In this document: positions 1-9,524 of the stretch, in pieces
Position numbering within the stretch: the stretch's first letter is position 1
Layout: every line of letters begins with the position of its first letter
Origin: Butyrivibrio sp.
GTDB taxonomy: Bacteria > Bacillota > Clostridia > Lachnospirales > Lachnospiraceae
Direction: 5' to 3'
Assembly (NCBI GenBank): GCA_015056495.1
Contig: SVGC01000004.1
Location: forward strand, 62,001-126,000
DNA length: 64,000 bases
Position numbers and translations under genes: made by a program
The notes under the pieces: generated by a model
The model's input: the letters and a program-made list of their open reading frames with translations, nothing else
The model's database searches: none
Told to the model about the DNA's origin: nothing

Positions 1-236
1 CACTCAAGACAAAGATCGGAGCACTTCTTGTAAAGGATGATCTTAAGAAAACACTTAAGGCATTTGATGTTAAGCAGTATGGTGGTGCACCAATGCTTGG
101 ACTTAATGGCCTTGTAGTTAAGACTCACGGAAGTGCCAAGTCAGTAGAAGTTAAAAACTCTATTCTGCAGTGCGTTACATTCAATGAGCAGCATATTTCT
201 GAAAAAATTAGTGAAAAGTTGTCTGTACAAGACTAA
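1..236 (+). CDS. plsX: Phosphate acyltransferase PlsX, C-terminal end (partial)
   Basis: The window opens inside a reading frame that starts at base 3 and stops at 234-236, giving the last 77 residues of a protein whose beginning lies outside the window. The visible part contains YGGAPMLGLNG followed by VVKTHGSAK, the signature of the C-terminal substrate region of PlsX. PlsX turns acyl-ACP into acyl-phosphate for phosphatidic acid synthesis at the membrane. The next gene, 37 bases downstream, encodes acyl carrier protein, the usual Firmicutes order. The identification is firm; the catalytic N-terminal part cannot be judged. Confidence 0.9.
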   Translation, partial: LKTKIGALLVKDDLKKTLKAFDVKQYGGAPMLGLNGLVVKTHGSAKSVEVKNSILQCVTFNEQHISEKISEKLSVQD

Positions 237-273
237 CTTATATATTTAATTTAAGGTATGGATAGGAGAAGTT

Positions 274-510
274 ATGGAATTAGAGAAGCTTAAGGAAGTT
301 ATTGCAAATGTACTTAATGTTGATCCTGAGGAGATCAAGATGGATACAACATTTACAGATGATCTTGGTGCAGATTCTCTTGACGTATTCCAGATCATTA
401 TGGGTATTGAAGATGAATTTGATGTAAAGATCGATCCGGAAAAAGCAGAGAAGATCTCTACTGTTGGAGAAGCTGTTGAATTATTAAAGGCTGCTGTCAG
501 CGAGAAATAA
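274..510 (+). CDS. acpP: Acyl carrier protein
   Basis: A 78-residue acidic protein of standard ACP length. The 4'-phosphopantetheine attachment motif GADSLD places the modified serine at about residue 35, at the start of helix II. ACP carries growing acyl chains in fatty acid synthesis and delivers them to PlsX/PlsY. An AGGAG ribosome binding site at about 263-267 sets the start. The gene follows plsX and is separated from rnc by a hairpin at 552-588, so it may be highly expressed on its own short transcript. An overlapping - strand frame is a shadow. Confidence 0.97.
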   Translation: MELEKLKEVIANVLNVDPEEIKMDTTFTDDLGADSLDVFQIIMGIEDEFDVKIDPEKAEKISTVGEAVELLKAAVSEK

Positions 511-551
511 TTTGCATTTTCTTGTGAATGTAATTTTACGTTGAACAATAG

Positions 552-588
552 AGGTATGAAGCTTTAATAGTTTCATACCTTGTTTATT
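552..588 (+). terminator. Hairpin terminator or attenuator between acpP and rnc
   Basis: GGTATGAA (553-560) pairs with TTCATACC (572-579) and is followed by the T-rich TTGTTTATT. The stem is short and AT-rich, so it probably terminates only partly, lowering transcription into rnc-smc-ftsY relative to acpP. Confidence 0.55.
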
Positions 589-623
589 ATATAGTAGCTA
601 TATTTCTAAGAGAAAGGCAATAT

Positions 624-1328
624 ATGATAACTGAAGAAAAAATGCATGAGCTTGAAAACAAGATCGGTTACAAGTTCAATGATATTAAACTACTTCGTCA
701 GGCTCTTACACATTCATCTTTTGCAAATGAACAAAAGATAAATAAAATGCCTGATTATGAAAGATTGGAGTTCCTTGGTGATTCTGTCCTTGAGATGGTT
801 TCAAGTACTTTTTTATTCAAGACTTATCCAAATAAAAAAGAGGGCGAAATGACCAAGATGAGGGCTTCAATGGTATGTGAGGCTGCACTGGCATATTGCG
901 CAGCTGACATAGGACTTGCTGAATATATTATTTTGGGCAAGGGCGAAGAGGCTACTGGAGGAAGACACAGAGAGTCTATTATCTCTGATGTTATGGAGGC
1001 TGTCATAGGTGCGATCTACCTTGATGGCGGTATTGAATATGCCAAAAATCACATAGACAAATTTATTTTATCTGACCTTGAAAACAAGCAGATCTTTTAT
1101 GATAGTAAATCTGTTTTACAGGAAATGGTTCAGAGCAGTCAGGTTGGAGCTGTTCGCTATGAATTGTGTGGCGAAAGTGGTCCAGAGCATGATAAAATAT
1201 TTAAGACTGCCGTTTATGTTGGTGATAAGAAAATGGGAGAGGGGGCAGGAAGAACCAAGAAAGCTGCTGAACAGAAAGCTGCTTACGAGGCGATTCTTGC
1301 AATGAAGAATACTAAAAATGTACCTTAA
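624..1328 (+). CDS. rnc: Ribonuclease III
   Basis: A 234-residue protein with the RNase III signature ERLEFLGDSVL at residues 46-56, which holds the metal-binding acidic residues, an N-terminal endonuclease domain (about 5-150) and a double-stranded RNA-binding domain (about 160-230) ending in GRTKKAAEQKAA. It cuts double-stranded RNA during rRNA and mRNA processing. An AGAGAAAGG sequence just upstream serves the start at 624. The 3' end overlaps the smc start by 11 bases in another frame, so the two are translationally linked. The rnc-smc-ftsY order is conserved in Firmicutes. Confidence 0.97.
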   Translation: MITEEKMHELENKIGYKFNDIKLLRQALTHSSFANEQKINKMPDYERLEFLGDSVLEMVSSTFLFKTYPNKKEGEMTKMRASMVCEAALAYCAADIGLAEYIILGKGEEATGGRHRESIISDVMEAVIGAIYLDGGIEYAKNHIDKFILSDLENKQIFYDSKSVLQEMVQSSQVGAVRYELCGESGPEHDKIFKTAVYVGDKKMGEGAGRTKKAAEQKAAYEAILAMKNTKNVP

Positions 1329-4300
1329 AAGTATTGAGATACACGGATTTAAATCCTTTGCTAATAAAATCAATTTTGAGTTTCACAATGGTATTACAGC
1401 TATTGTAGGACCTAATGGTTCTGGAAAAAGTAATGTTGCGGATGCTGTTCGCTGGGTCCTCGGTGAACAGCGTATCAAACAGCTGCGTGGAGCTTCCATG
1501 CAGGATGTTATTTTTGCGGGCACAGAGCTTAGAAAGCCTCTGGGCTACGCTTTTGTTGCAATCACTCTTGATAATTCTGATCATTCCCTGCCAATTGATT
1601 ATGATGAAGTAACAGTGTCCAGAAGACTATATCGTTCAGGCGAAAGCGAGTACATGATAAACGGTACTATCTGCCGACTGAAGGACGTTAATGAACTTTT
1701 TTACGATACAGGTATCGGTAAAGAGGGTTACTCTATCATTGGACAGGGTCAGATCGAACAGATCTTAAGTAGTAAGCCTGAGGATCGAAGAAATCTTTTT
1801 GATGAAGCTGCTGGTATTGTAAAGTTCAAGCTTCGTAAAGAAACTGCTATCAAAAAGCTGGAAGAAGAGAAAACAAACCTTACTCGTCTTAATGACATTC
1901 TTTCAGAGCTTGAAAAGCAGGTCGGCCCTTTGGAAAAGCAGTCTGAAAAGGCTAAAGAGTTCCTGAAATACAGGGAGGAGCTTAAGACTCTTGATGTAAA
2001 TATGTTCCTTTTGGAAAATGGTAACCAGAAAACTCAGCTGGAAGAGGCTGAAAAGAACCTGGTGATCGCAGGCGAACATCTTGAAGAGACTAAGAATAAA
2101 TATACTCAGACTCGTGAAGAGTATGACAAGATCCAGGCTGATATCGAAGTTCTTGATAAAGAAATTGAAGAAGCAAGAACAAGACTTACAGATACTTCTG
2201 TCAAAAGAGAAAAGCTTGAAGGCCAGATCGGTATCTTAAATGAGCAGATCAAGTCTGCAACAGAGAATGATCTTCATTTCCAGAGCAGGAAAAAGGACCA
2301 AGAGAAAAAGATTGCTGACAAGAATGCTGAAAAAGAAAAGTATCTTGCTGAAAAGGCAGAAATAGATAAGGAAGTAGAAAATCTTTCTAAGAAGCGTGAC
2401 GAAGCCAGAGAAAAGCTCGCCAAGGTTCAGGCAAGGATTGAAGAAATAAATGAAGCTGTCGAGGAATGTAAGAGTAAGATCATTGAGACTCTTAATACCA
2501 GAGCTAATATCAAGTCCAAGCTCAGTAGTCTTGAGACCAGAAAAGAGCAGAATAACATTCGTAAGGCTGAACTTACTAGTAAGCTTGTTAGAGCACAGTC
2601 TGATGAATCTAAGGCTGAAGAGACTATTAAACGACTTAAAGCTGAATTTGATAAGATCAATGAAGAAATTACCAATCTCAATAATGAGCAGAAGGCCAAG
2701 GAAGAAGAACTGTCAGGCATAAAGGGCAGACTTACCGGTACTGACCAGAAGCTCAGAGAGGCTACTAATACTCTTCATCAGGAAAAGGCCAAGCTGGAAG
2801 CTCTTGCCAATCTGACTGAGAGATACGAAGGATATGGCGGTTCTGTTAAGAAGGTTATGGAGCGCAAGGATGATACACCAGGTATCATCGGTGTTGTTGC
2901 TGATATTATCAAGACAGATCCAAAATATGAGACTGCTATTGAAATAGCTCTTGGTGGTAATATCCAGAACATCGTTACAGATGATGAAGAAACAGCCAAG
3001 AAGATGATCGCCTATCTTAAAAAGTCTAAGGCAGGAAGAGCAACATTTTTACCTCTGACAAGTATTACCAATCCTCAGGAGATCAAGGCTAAAGAGGTTC
3101 TTGAGGAAGATGGTGTCCTTGGTATGGCTGATGAACTTGTTAATACGGATCCAAGATATGTAAATGTTGCCAAGGCTATGCTTGGAAGAATCGTAGTAGT
3201 TGATAATATTGATAATGCCGTTAATATCAACAGAAAGTTTAATTATACGATCCGTATGGTCACACTTGAAGGTGAACTCCTTGTTCCTGGTGGTGCTATC
3301 AGTGGTGGTGCCTTTAAGAACAATTCCAACCTTCTTGGAAGACGTCGTGAGATGGATGAACTTGAAGCGACAGTCAAAAAATGCGAAAAAGATATTGAGA
3401 AATATCAAAAAGAAATAGAAGACATTAAGAATAAGCGTAATGAACTCAGAACTGAGGTTGAGACCATTAGGACAACACTTCAGTCCAAGTTTATTGAACA
3501 GAATACAGCACGTCTTAACGTGGTAAATGAAGAAGAAAAGCAGAGGCAGCAAAAGGGTGACTATTCTGATCTCAAGGCCGAAAGTGATGACATTGAGAAG
3601 CAGATGAAGGAGATCCAGGAGGCTAAGGCTGAGGCTGAAAAAGCTCTTACTGATTCTGAAAATCTTGAAAAAGAGTGTACAGAACAGGTTTCAGAGCATC
3701 AGAAGACTCTGGATATTCTTCATGAAGAAGAAGCTGCAGAAAACGAGAATACATCACAGTGGGATATTGAATTTGAGAAGATTGCTCAGAAACAGGGATT
3801 CCAGCAGCAGAATATCGATCGTATCAATGCTGAAATTGGTCAGGAGCAGCAGTCTTTAGATGAGATTCTTGAATCTATTGAAAATAATGCTCAGAGCCTT
3901 GAAGAAAAGAAGAACAATATTGAACAGATCAAGCTTACTATTGAGGCTTCCAGCGGCGTTCAGGATACGACTAATAAAGAACTTGAAGAAAAGAGAGCCA
4001 AGAAGGAAGAATTGTCTGTTAACCAGAAGTCATTCTTTAAGACTACTGAAGAACTGTCAGAACAGATCAGCAGTCTTGATAAGGAAGTGACCCGTCTGTC
4101 AGCAAAACGTGACAGATGCCAGGAAGCTATCGAATCTCAGATCAACTATATGTGGAATGAGTATGAGATCACTTTAACAGATGCTTCAAATCTCAGAGAT
4201 GAGAGCATGAATGATGTTCCGGCCATGAGAAAACAGATCTTTTCACTTAAAGATTCTATTAAAAAGCTGGGTGATGTTAACGTAAATGCTATTGAAGACT

Positions 4301-4875
4301 ATAAAAACCTTATGGAACGATATACGTTTATGAAGACTCAGCATGATGATCTGATAATTGCTGAGAAACAGCTTCGTGTGATCATTGAAGACCTTGATAA
4401 TTCAATGAGAGAGCAGTTTGCTGAACAGTTTAAAAAGATATCTGTGGAATTTGATAAGGTATTTAAAGAAATGTTTGGCGGTGGTAAAGGTAGTCTTGAA
4501 CTTGTTGAAGGTGAAGATATCCTTGAAGCAGGAATCAGGATCAATTCTCAGCCACCGGGAAAGAAGCTTGTAAACATGATGCAGCTCTCTGGTGGAGAAA
4601 AGGCGCTTACAGCAATTGCACTGCTTTTTGCAATCCAGAACCTGAAGCCATCTCCATTCTGTCTGCTTGATGAGATCGAGGCTGCCCTTGATGAAAATAA
4701 CGTAGTCAGATTTGCAAGATACTTACATAAGCTTAAATCAACTCAGTTTATTGTAATTACTCACCGTCGTGGTACAATGGAAAGTGCTGACAGGCTTTAT
4801 GGTATTACTATGCAGGAAAAGGGTGTTTCAACGCTTGTTAGCGTAAACCTCATTGATAAGGAGTTAACTAATTAA
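1318..4875 (+). CDS. smc: Chromosome segregation protein SMC
   Basis: A 1185-residue condensin ATPase of normal length. The N-terminal head carries Walker A GPNGSGKSN at about 31-39. Two long Glu/Lys-rich coiled coils flank a hinge (about 505-690, containing GGAISGG). The C-terminal head carries the ABC signature LSGGEKALTA and Walker B LLDEIEAALDE. With ScpA/ScpB it compacts and separates the chromosome. The start ATG lies inside the last codons of rnc, and the stop is immediately followed by the ftsY ATG, so the three genes are tightly coupled. A - strand frame of 167 codons inside it (3049-3552) is a coding-strand shadow. Confidence 0.98.
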   Translation: MYLKSIEIHGFKSFANKINFEFHNGITAIVGPNGSGKSNVADAVRWVLGEQRIKQLRGASMQDVIFAGTELRKPLGYAFVAITLDNSDHSLPIDYDEVTVSRRLYRSGESEYMINGTICRLKDVNELFYDTGIGKEGYSIIGQGQIEQILSSKPEDRRNLFDEAAGIVKFKLRKETAIKKLEEEKTNLTRLNDILSELEKQVGPLEKQSEKAKEFLKYREELKTLDVNMFLLENGNQKTQLEEAEKNLVIAGEHLEETKNKYTQTREEYDKIQADIEVLDKEIEEARTRLTDTSVKREKLEGQIGILNEQIKSATENDLHFQSRKKDQEKKIADKNAEKEKYLAEKAEIDKEVENLSKKRDEAREKLAKVQARIEEINEAVEECKSKIIETLNTRANIKSKLSSLETRKEQNNIRKAELTSKLVRAQSDESKAEETIKRLKAEFDKINEEITNLNNEQKAKEEELSGIKGRLTGTDQKLREATNTLHQEKAKLEALANLTERYEGYGGSVKKVMERKDDTPGIIGVVADIIKTDPKYETAIEIALGGNIQNIVTDDEETAKKMIAYLKKSKAGRATFLPLTSITNPQEIKAKEVLEEDGVLGMADELVNTDPRYVNVAKAMLGRIVVVDNIDNAVNINRKFNYTIRMVTLEGELLVPGGAISGGAFKNNSNLLGRRREMDELEATVKKCEKDIEKYQKEIEDIKNKRNELRTEVETIRTTLQSKFIEQNTARLNVVNEEEKQRQQKGDYSDLKAESDDIEKQMKEIQEAKAEAEKALTDSENLEKECTEQVSEHQKTLDILHEEEAAENENTSQWDIEFEKIAQKQGFQQQNIDRINAEIGQEQQSLDEILESIENNAQSLEEKKNNIEQIKLTIEASSGVQDTTNKELEEKRAKKEELSVNQKSFFKTTEELSEQISSLDKEVTRLSAKRDRCQEAIESQINYMWNEYEITLTDASNLRDESMNDVPAMRKQIFSLKDSIKKLGDVNVNAIEDYKNLMERYTFMKTQHDDLIIAEKQLRVIIEDLDNSMREQFAEQFKKISVEFDKVFKEMFGGGKGSLELVEGEDILEAGIRINSQPPGKKLVNMMQLSGGEKALTAIALLFAIQNLKPSPFCLLDEIEAALDENNVVRFARYLHKLKSTQFIVITHRRGTMESADRLYGITMQEKGVSTLVSVNLIDKELTN

Positions 4876-5784
4876 ATGGGATTTTTTTCTAAATTACAAG
4901 GCGGTCTGTCTAAAACAAGAGATAATATTGTTAGAGGCATAGACAACGTTTTTAATGGCTATTCTGATATTGATGAAGATTTCTATGATGAGCTTGAAGA
5001 GACTCTGATCATGGGAGACATCGGTGTCAATGCTACCAGCAGGATCATGGACGGTCTCAGACAACAGGTAAATGAGAAAAAAATACGTTCAACTGCTGAT
5101 TGCAAGCAATTGCTGATTGATAATATTCGCGAGCAGATGAAAACAGATGAAGGTGCTTATGAATTTGAAAATCACCCTGCTGTAATTTTCATTATCGGCG
5201 TTAACGGTGTTGGTAAAACAACATCAGCCGGAAAGCTTGCTGCTATATTCAAAAATGAAGGTAAGAAAGTTCTTGTTGCTGCAGCTGATACCTATAGAGC
5301 AGCGGCAACAGAGCAGCTTCAGGAATGGACAAATAGAGCAGGAGTACCTATCATAACTGGTAAAGAGGGCGCAGATCCTGCCAGCGTTATTTATGATGCT
5401 GTCAATGCTTTCAAGTCCAGAAACTGTGATATCCTGATCGTGGATACAGCCGGAAGACTTCACAATAAAAAGAATCTTATGGAAGAGCTCAGAAAGATGA
5501 ATAAGATCATTGATAGAGAACTTCCTGACTGCTACAGAGAAAACTTTATAGTTCTTGACGGAACTACAGGTCAGAATGCATTGGCTCAGGCCAGAGAGTT
5601 TGGTGACGTAGCATCACTTACCGGAATAGTTCTTACCAAGCTTGACGGAACTGCCAAGGGTGGTATTGCTGTTGCAATCGTTTCAGAACTTAATATTCCG
5701 GTTAAATATATAGGCGTTGGTGAGTCTATTGATGATCTTGAACGCTTTAATTCTGAAGATTTTGTTAATGCTTTATTTAGCTGA
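4876..5784 (+). CDS. ftsY: Signal recognition particle receptor FtsY
   Basis: A 302-residue SRP GTPase in the short Firmicutes form, without the long acidic A domain of E. coli. The NG domain shows the P-loop GVNGVGKTT (108-116), DTYRAAA, DTAGR and TKLDGTAKGG. It docks the Ffh-ribosome complex at the membrane for co-translational insertion. The ATG abuts the smc stop codon with no spacer. A 7-bp dyad (AGCTGAT/ATCAGCT, 5779-5807) spans its stop but has no T-tract. Its partner Ffh is encoded about 3.7 kb downstream. Confidence 0.97.
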   Translation: MGFFSKLQGGLSKTRDNIVRGIDNVFNGYSDIDEDFYDELEETLIMGDIGVNATSRIMDGLRQQVNEKKIRSTADCKQLLIDNIREQMKTDEGAYEFENHPAVIFIIGVNGVGKTTSAGKLAAIFKNEGKKVLVAAADTYRAAATEQLQEWTNRAGVPIITGKEGADPASVIYDAVNAFKSRNCDILIVDTAGRLHNKKNLMEELRKMNKIIDRELPDCYRENFIVLDGTTGQNALAQAREFGDVASLTGIVLTKLDGTAKGGIAVAIVSELNIPVKYIGVGESIDDLERFNSEDFVNALFS

Positions 5785-5852
5785 TAACGGGGCTATATTG
5801 ATCAGCTATGCTAGGGGGAATAAATTTATTATTTCTGGAGGAGTAATGTAGT

Positions 5853-7085
5853 ATGGGTAACAATGAAGAATATCTTACATTGAAAAAGTTTGAAGAAGCA
5901 TATGAAGATGTAAAAAAAGTAACACTTGAAACAAAGCTTATTTATAGTGATTACTGGAGCAATCAGACAGGCGGAAAAGTATATCTTAAGCCTGAAAATC
6001 TTCAGAGAACCGGTGCTTATAAGGTTAGGGGTGCATATTATAAGATCACTACTATGTCTGAAGAAGAAAGACAAAAGGGACTTATTACAGCATCAGCCGG
6101 CAACCATGCCCAGGGTGTTGCTTATGCAGCAAAGAGTTATGGAGTAAAGGCAACAATCGTAATGCCTACAACAACTCCGCTCATCAAGGTCAACAGAACA
6201 AAGGCTCTTGGAGCAGAAGTCATCCTGCACGGTGATGTATATGATGAAGCTTGTGAATATGCATACAAGCTTGCAGATGAAAATGGCTATACATTTGTTC
6301 ATCCTTTTGATGATTATGATGTTGCTACAGGACAGGGAACTATCGCAATGGAGATCTTCAAGGAACTTCCAACTGTTGATATCATCCTTGTTCCAATTGG
6401 TGGAGGCGGTCTTGCAACAGGCGTTTCAACACTTGCCAAGCTTCTTAATCCAAATATAAAAGTAATCGGTGTTGAGCCTGCAGGCGCTAATTGTATGCAG
6501 GAATCTCTCAAGGCTGGTCATGTAGTTACACTTGGTGGAGTAAATACTATTGCTGATGGTACAGCAGTAAAGACACCTGGAGAAAAGATATTCCCATATA
6601 TTGCAAAGAATATCGATGAGATCATCACAGTTCCTGATGAAGATCTTGTTGTTGCTTTCCTTGATATGGTTGAAAATCATAAGATGGTAGTTGAAAACTC
6701 CGGCCTTCTGAGCGTAGCAGCTCTTAAGCAGCTTAAGGATGTACAGGATAAGAGAATTGCCTGTGTTCTTTCTGGAGGTAACATGGACGTTATCACTATG
6801 TCATCTGTAGTTCAGCAGGGACTTATCAAGAGAGACAGAATATTTACTGTATCTGTTCTTCTTCCGGATAAGCCAGGTGAACTGTCTAAGGTTTCAGGAG
6901 TTATAGCAGGTGTAAGCGGTAATGTTATTAAGCTTGAGCACAACCAGTTTGTATCTATCAATAGAAATGCAGCTGTTGAGCTGAGAATAACACTTGAAGC
7001 ATTCGGAACTCAGCACAAGAACCAGATTCTGGATGCTCTGGAGAAAGAAGGCTATAAGCCAAGAGTAGTAAGGACTAATATTTAA
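5853..7085 (+). CDS. ilvA: Threonine ammonia-lyase with C-terminal ACT domain
   Basis: A 410-residue PLP enzyme that deaminates threonine to 2-oxobutanoate. The PLP lysine is K58 in GAYKVRG; SAGNHAQGVA and a PIGGGGLATG phosphate-binding loop follow. Residues from about 330 onward form one ACT domain (VLLPDKPGELSKVSGVI), as in the single-ACT form found in many Firmicutes, shorter than E. coli IlvA with its two ACT-like units. The start follows GGAGGAG at about 5837-5843; a nearer ATG is immediately followed by a stop. It could be biosynthetic or catabolic; no ilv or tdc genes sit beside it to decide. Confidence 0.92.
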   Translation: MGNNEEYLTLKKFEEAYEDVKKVTLETKLIYSDYWSNQTGGKVYLKPENLQRTGAYKVRGAYYKITTMSEEERQKGLITASAGNHAQGVAYAAKSYGVKATIVMPTTTPLIKVNRTKALGAEVILHGDVYDEACEYAYKLADENGYTFVHPFDDYDVATGQGTIAMEIFKELPTVDIILVPIGGGGLATGVSTLAKLLNPNIKVIGVEPAGANCMQESLKAGHVVTLGGVNTIADGTAVKTPGEKIFPYIAKNIDEIITVPDEDLVVAFLDMVENHKMVVENSGLLSVAALKQLKDVQDKRIACVLSGGNMDVITMSSVVQQGLIKRDRIFTVSVLLPDKPGELSKVSGVIAGVSGNVIKLEHNQFVSINRNAAVELRITLEAFGTQHKNQILDALEKEGYKPRVVRTNI

Positions 7086-7086
7086 T

Positions 7087-7959
7087 ATGTTAAAGAAGAA
7101 AATTAAAAAAGTGGTAGTAAACTATACAATAATTGCTTTTGCCGCTGTTATTTATGGTATAGGAACTGCATTGTTCAGTGATGTGAATGATCTGGCTCCC
7201 GGCGGATTTACGGGCATAGCTATAGGACTTAATCGTATCTTTGGGTTGGGCGTAGGTCTTTGGTTTTGGATACTTAACGTTCCGGTAGTGATACTTGGAA
7301 TGTGGAAATTTGGTATCAGGTTTATTATTTCTACAATTTATGCTACTGCTATGATTTCTTTCTTTACGGATATTATTGCGAAGTATTTTGCAGTTTTTGC
7401 AGTACACGATATCCTTTTGGGTGTCATATTTGGAAGTGCTCTGACAGCACTTGGCATGGGACTGATCTTTAAGCATGGAGCTACTTCCGGAGGCTCTGAT
7501 ATCATCATCAAGATCCTCAGGATACAGTTCCCTCATTTAAAGACCGGTGTACTCTTTTTCGTGACTGATCTGGCAGTAGTAATATTTGCAGGATTTGTAT
7601 TTAGAGATATCAACGCTGCATTATATTCACTTCTTGCCTGTATGATAACTTCTTTTGTACTGGATCTGGTTTTATATGGCAGAGACGGCGCTAAGCTCAT
7701 ATACATCATTTCTGATAAGCCTGATGTGATCACACACAGACTTCTTGTAGAGCTCGATGCCGGTGCAACTCATATATTTGGTGAAGGTGCATATAGTGGG
7801 GAAAAGAAGAAAGTAATCATGTGTGTAATTAAAAAGAGACTTTCTCCTATGGCTGAGGATATTGTAAGAGAAGAAGATCCGGATGCATTTATGATCGTAA
7901 CAAGTGCAACTGAGATCTTTGGCGAAGGCTATAAAAGCTATTTTGATGAACGCATCTGA
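7087..7959 (+). CDS. YitT family membrane protein (DUF2179)
   Basis: A 290-residue protein starting one base after the ilvA stop. About five hydrophobic helices fill residues 12-190, including the family pattern DLAPGGFTGIAIGL near residue 37 and FKHGATSGGSDII near 125. A soluble C-terminal DUF2179 domain (about 220-285) ends with DPDAFMIVTSATEIFGEG. YitT proteins are widespread in Firmicutes and their transport role is not established. Tight spacing suggests co-transcription with ilvA, but the link could be simple read-through. Confidence 0.88.
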   Translation: MLKKKIKKVVVNYTIIAFAAVIYGIGTALFSDVNDLAPGGFTGIAIGLNRIFGLGVGLWFWILNVPVVILGMWKFGIRFIISTIYATAMISFFTDIIAKYFAVFAVHDILLGVIFGSALTALGMGLIFKHGATSGGSDIIIKILRIQFPHLKTGVLFFVTDLAVVIFAGFVFRDINAALYSLLACMITSFVLDLVLYGRDGAKLIYIISDKPDVITHRLLVELDAGATHIFGEGAYSGEKKKVIMCVIKKRLSPMAEDIVREEDPDAFMIVTSATEIFGEGYKSYFDERI

Positions 7960-8009
7960 TGATGGCGTTATCTGGAATTATTGAAATGATTATGTAACGG
8001 GGGATTACT

Positions 8010-9077
8010 TTGAACAGAAAAGCTAAAACACAAAGCATTATTTCAATTATTTTTCTAAGTCTTGTTGCTTTAATGGCACTGTCTTTTTGTATAGTACTTC
8101 TTTTGCGTAATGCCAATCTGAGAAAAGAAGAAGAGGCTATGCAAAGCGAACTTGAAGCACTTAACGAGGAAGGTTACTACACAACATCTGAAACTCAGAT
8201 ATTGATAGATGCAGCCAAGAACGAGGCAGAGGAAACGGGAAAAGAATCTATACTTGAACTTATGCAGTCCAAGCTGGAAAACGGGGACAGCACTATTTCT
8301 ACCATCCGTTCTGTATTTACTGATCAGCTTGTAGTTGCAGACAATGGAAGATATTACTTTTTTCCGATCACGGATGAAATTGAACATCATGCTTTTGGAA
8401 GCGAAGATTTTGCCATAAATGATGATGGTTTTCTGGAATATACCGGCGATGATACTTCACTTCAGTTTTATAAAGGAATAGACGTTTCAAGGTTCCAGGG
8501 TGAGATTGACTGGGAACAGGTTGCAGATTATGGTGTTGATTTTGCAATCATAAGAGTAGGACTCAGAGGATCAACAGAAGGTAAGCTCCTTGAAGATGAT
8601 ACATTTGAGTACAATATAGAAAATGCTATTGCTAATGGTATAAATGTGGGAGTATATTTCTATTCTCAGGCAGTTTCAGAAGAAGAGGCACAGGAAGAAG
8701 CACAGTTTGTACTTGATCTCATTGAGCCTTATGACATCACATATCCTGTTGTTCTTGATATTGAGACTGCAGATTCTACTTCAGCCAGGACTAATGAGCT
8801 TAATCAGAGTCAGTATACAGCTATCGCTCAGACTTTTTGCAGTACTGTAGAAGGAGCTGGCTATGAAGCTGTTATATATGGTAATGTCAAATCCTTCACA
8901 TTACTGTTGGATGCTAAACAGCTTTCTGATTATGACACTTGGATCGCATATTATGGTACACCATTATATTATCCATATAAATTTGGAATGTGGCAGTACT
9001 CCTCAACAGGATCGATTCCTGGAATTGATGGAGACGTGGATCTGAATATTTCCATAATTGATTATGCAAATAATTAA
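8010..9077 (+). CDS. Membrane-anchored GH25 lysozyme
   Basis: A 355-residue protein. Residues 12-33 form one membrane helix, followed by a Glu-rich coiled segment, a linker domain to about 150, and a glycoside hydrolase 25 domain (about 153-350) with GIDVSRFQGEIDW, the acidic FAIIRVG strand and PVVLDIETAD, which carry the catalytic Asp/Glu. GH25 enzymes cleave the MurNAc-GlcNAc bond of peptidoglycan, so this is probably a cell-surface wall hydrolase. The start is a TTG at 8010 behind ACGGGGGA. A hairpin at 9107-9137 ends the unit. Confidence 0.88.
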   Translation: MNRKAKTQSIISIIFLSLVALMALSFCIVLLLRNANLRKEEEAMQSELEALNEEGYYTTSETQILIDAAKNEAEETGKESILELMQSKLENGDSTISTIRSVFTDQLVVADNGRYYFFPITDEIEHHAFGSEDFAINDDGFLEYTGDDTSLQFYKGIDVSRFQGEIDWEQVADYGVDFAIIRVGLRGSTEGKLLEDDTFEYNIENAIANGINVGVYFYSQAVSEEEAQEEAQFVLDLIEPYDITYPVVLDIETADSTSARTNELNQSQYTAIAQTFCSTVEGAGYEAVIYGNVKSFTLLLDAKQLSDYDTWIAYYGTPLYYPYKFGMWQYSSTGSIPGIDGDVDLNISIIDYANN

Positions 9078-9095
9078 GGTGTAAAGAAAAAATAC

Positions 9096-9124
9096 TTGAC
9101 ACTTGTAGGCACATAAGTTATTAT
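9096..9124 (+). promoter_or_regulatory. Strong sigma-A promoter for ylxM-ffh
   Basis: TTGACA (9096-9101), a 17-base spacer and TATTAT (9119-9124) form a near-consensus promoter. The -10 hexamer is exactly the loop of the hairpin that follows the lysozyme gene, so promoter and terminator share bases. Confidence 0.8.
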
Positions 9125-9145
9125 ACTTATTGTGCCTTTTTCTTT
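9107..9145 (+). terminator. Terminator of the lysozyme gene, overlapping the ylxM promoter
   Basis: AGGCACATAAGT (9107-9118) pairs with ACTTATTGTGCCT (9125-9137; one bulged T), with the loop TATTAT and a trailing T5CTTT tract. It probably terminates transcription arriving from the lysozyme gene. Confidence 0.7.
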
Positions 9146-9182
9146 GGATTAATGGCACAAAGTCATGTAGGAAGGATATACT

Positions 9183-9524
9183 ATGAAAGATTTAGTAGAC
9201 AACGGATTGCTGTATGACTTTTATGGAGAACTGCTGACAGAGCATCAGAGAAATATATATGAGGCTGCTGTTTATGATGATCTCTCACTTAATGAGATAG
9301 CACTTGAACATGGGATCAGCAGACAGGGTGTACATGACCTGATCAAAAGATGTACTGCTACTATGGAGGGCTATGAAGATAAACTCCATATGGTAGAAAG
9401 ATATAGAAAGATTTCTGCATGTGCTCAGAGACTTAAGGATATGGATAAACAGGAACTGAGTAGAGAAGAACTTATAACAGAGATTGGCAGTATTGCTGAT
9501 AATATACTAGAGGAGCTTTCTTAA
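9183..9524 (+). CDS. ylxM: YlxM/UPF0122 helix-turn-helix protein of the SRP operon
   Basis: A 113-residue protein with a sigma-region-4-like helix-turn-helix at residues 20-60 (LTEHQRNIYEAA, then NEIALEHGISRQGVHDLI). YlxM is encoded directly upstream of ffh in most Firmicutes and is thought to modulate SRP function; its exact role is unsettled. An AGGAAGGATA ribosome binding site precedes the ATG. Its stop is directly followed by the ffh start, so translation is coupled. The upstream promoter is near consensus. Confidence 0.9.
   Translation: MKDLVDNGLLYDFYGELLTEHQRNIYEAAVYDDLSLNEIALEHGISRQGVHDLIKRCTATMEGYEDKLHMVERYRKISACAQRLKDMDKQELSREELITEIGSIADNILEELS

Noticed and set aside
3049-3552. 167-codon open frame on the - strand inside smc
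   Set aside because: It is fully covered by the smc coding strand, has no ribosome binding site and no recognisable domain.
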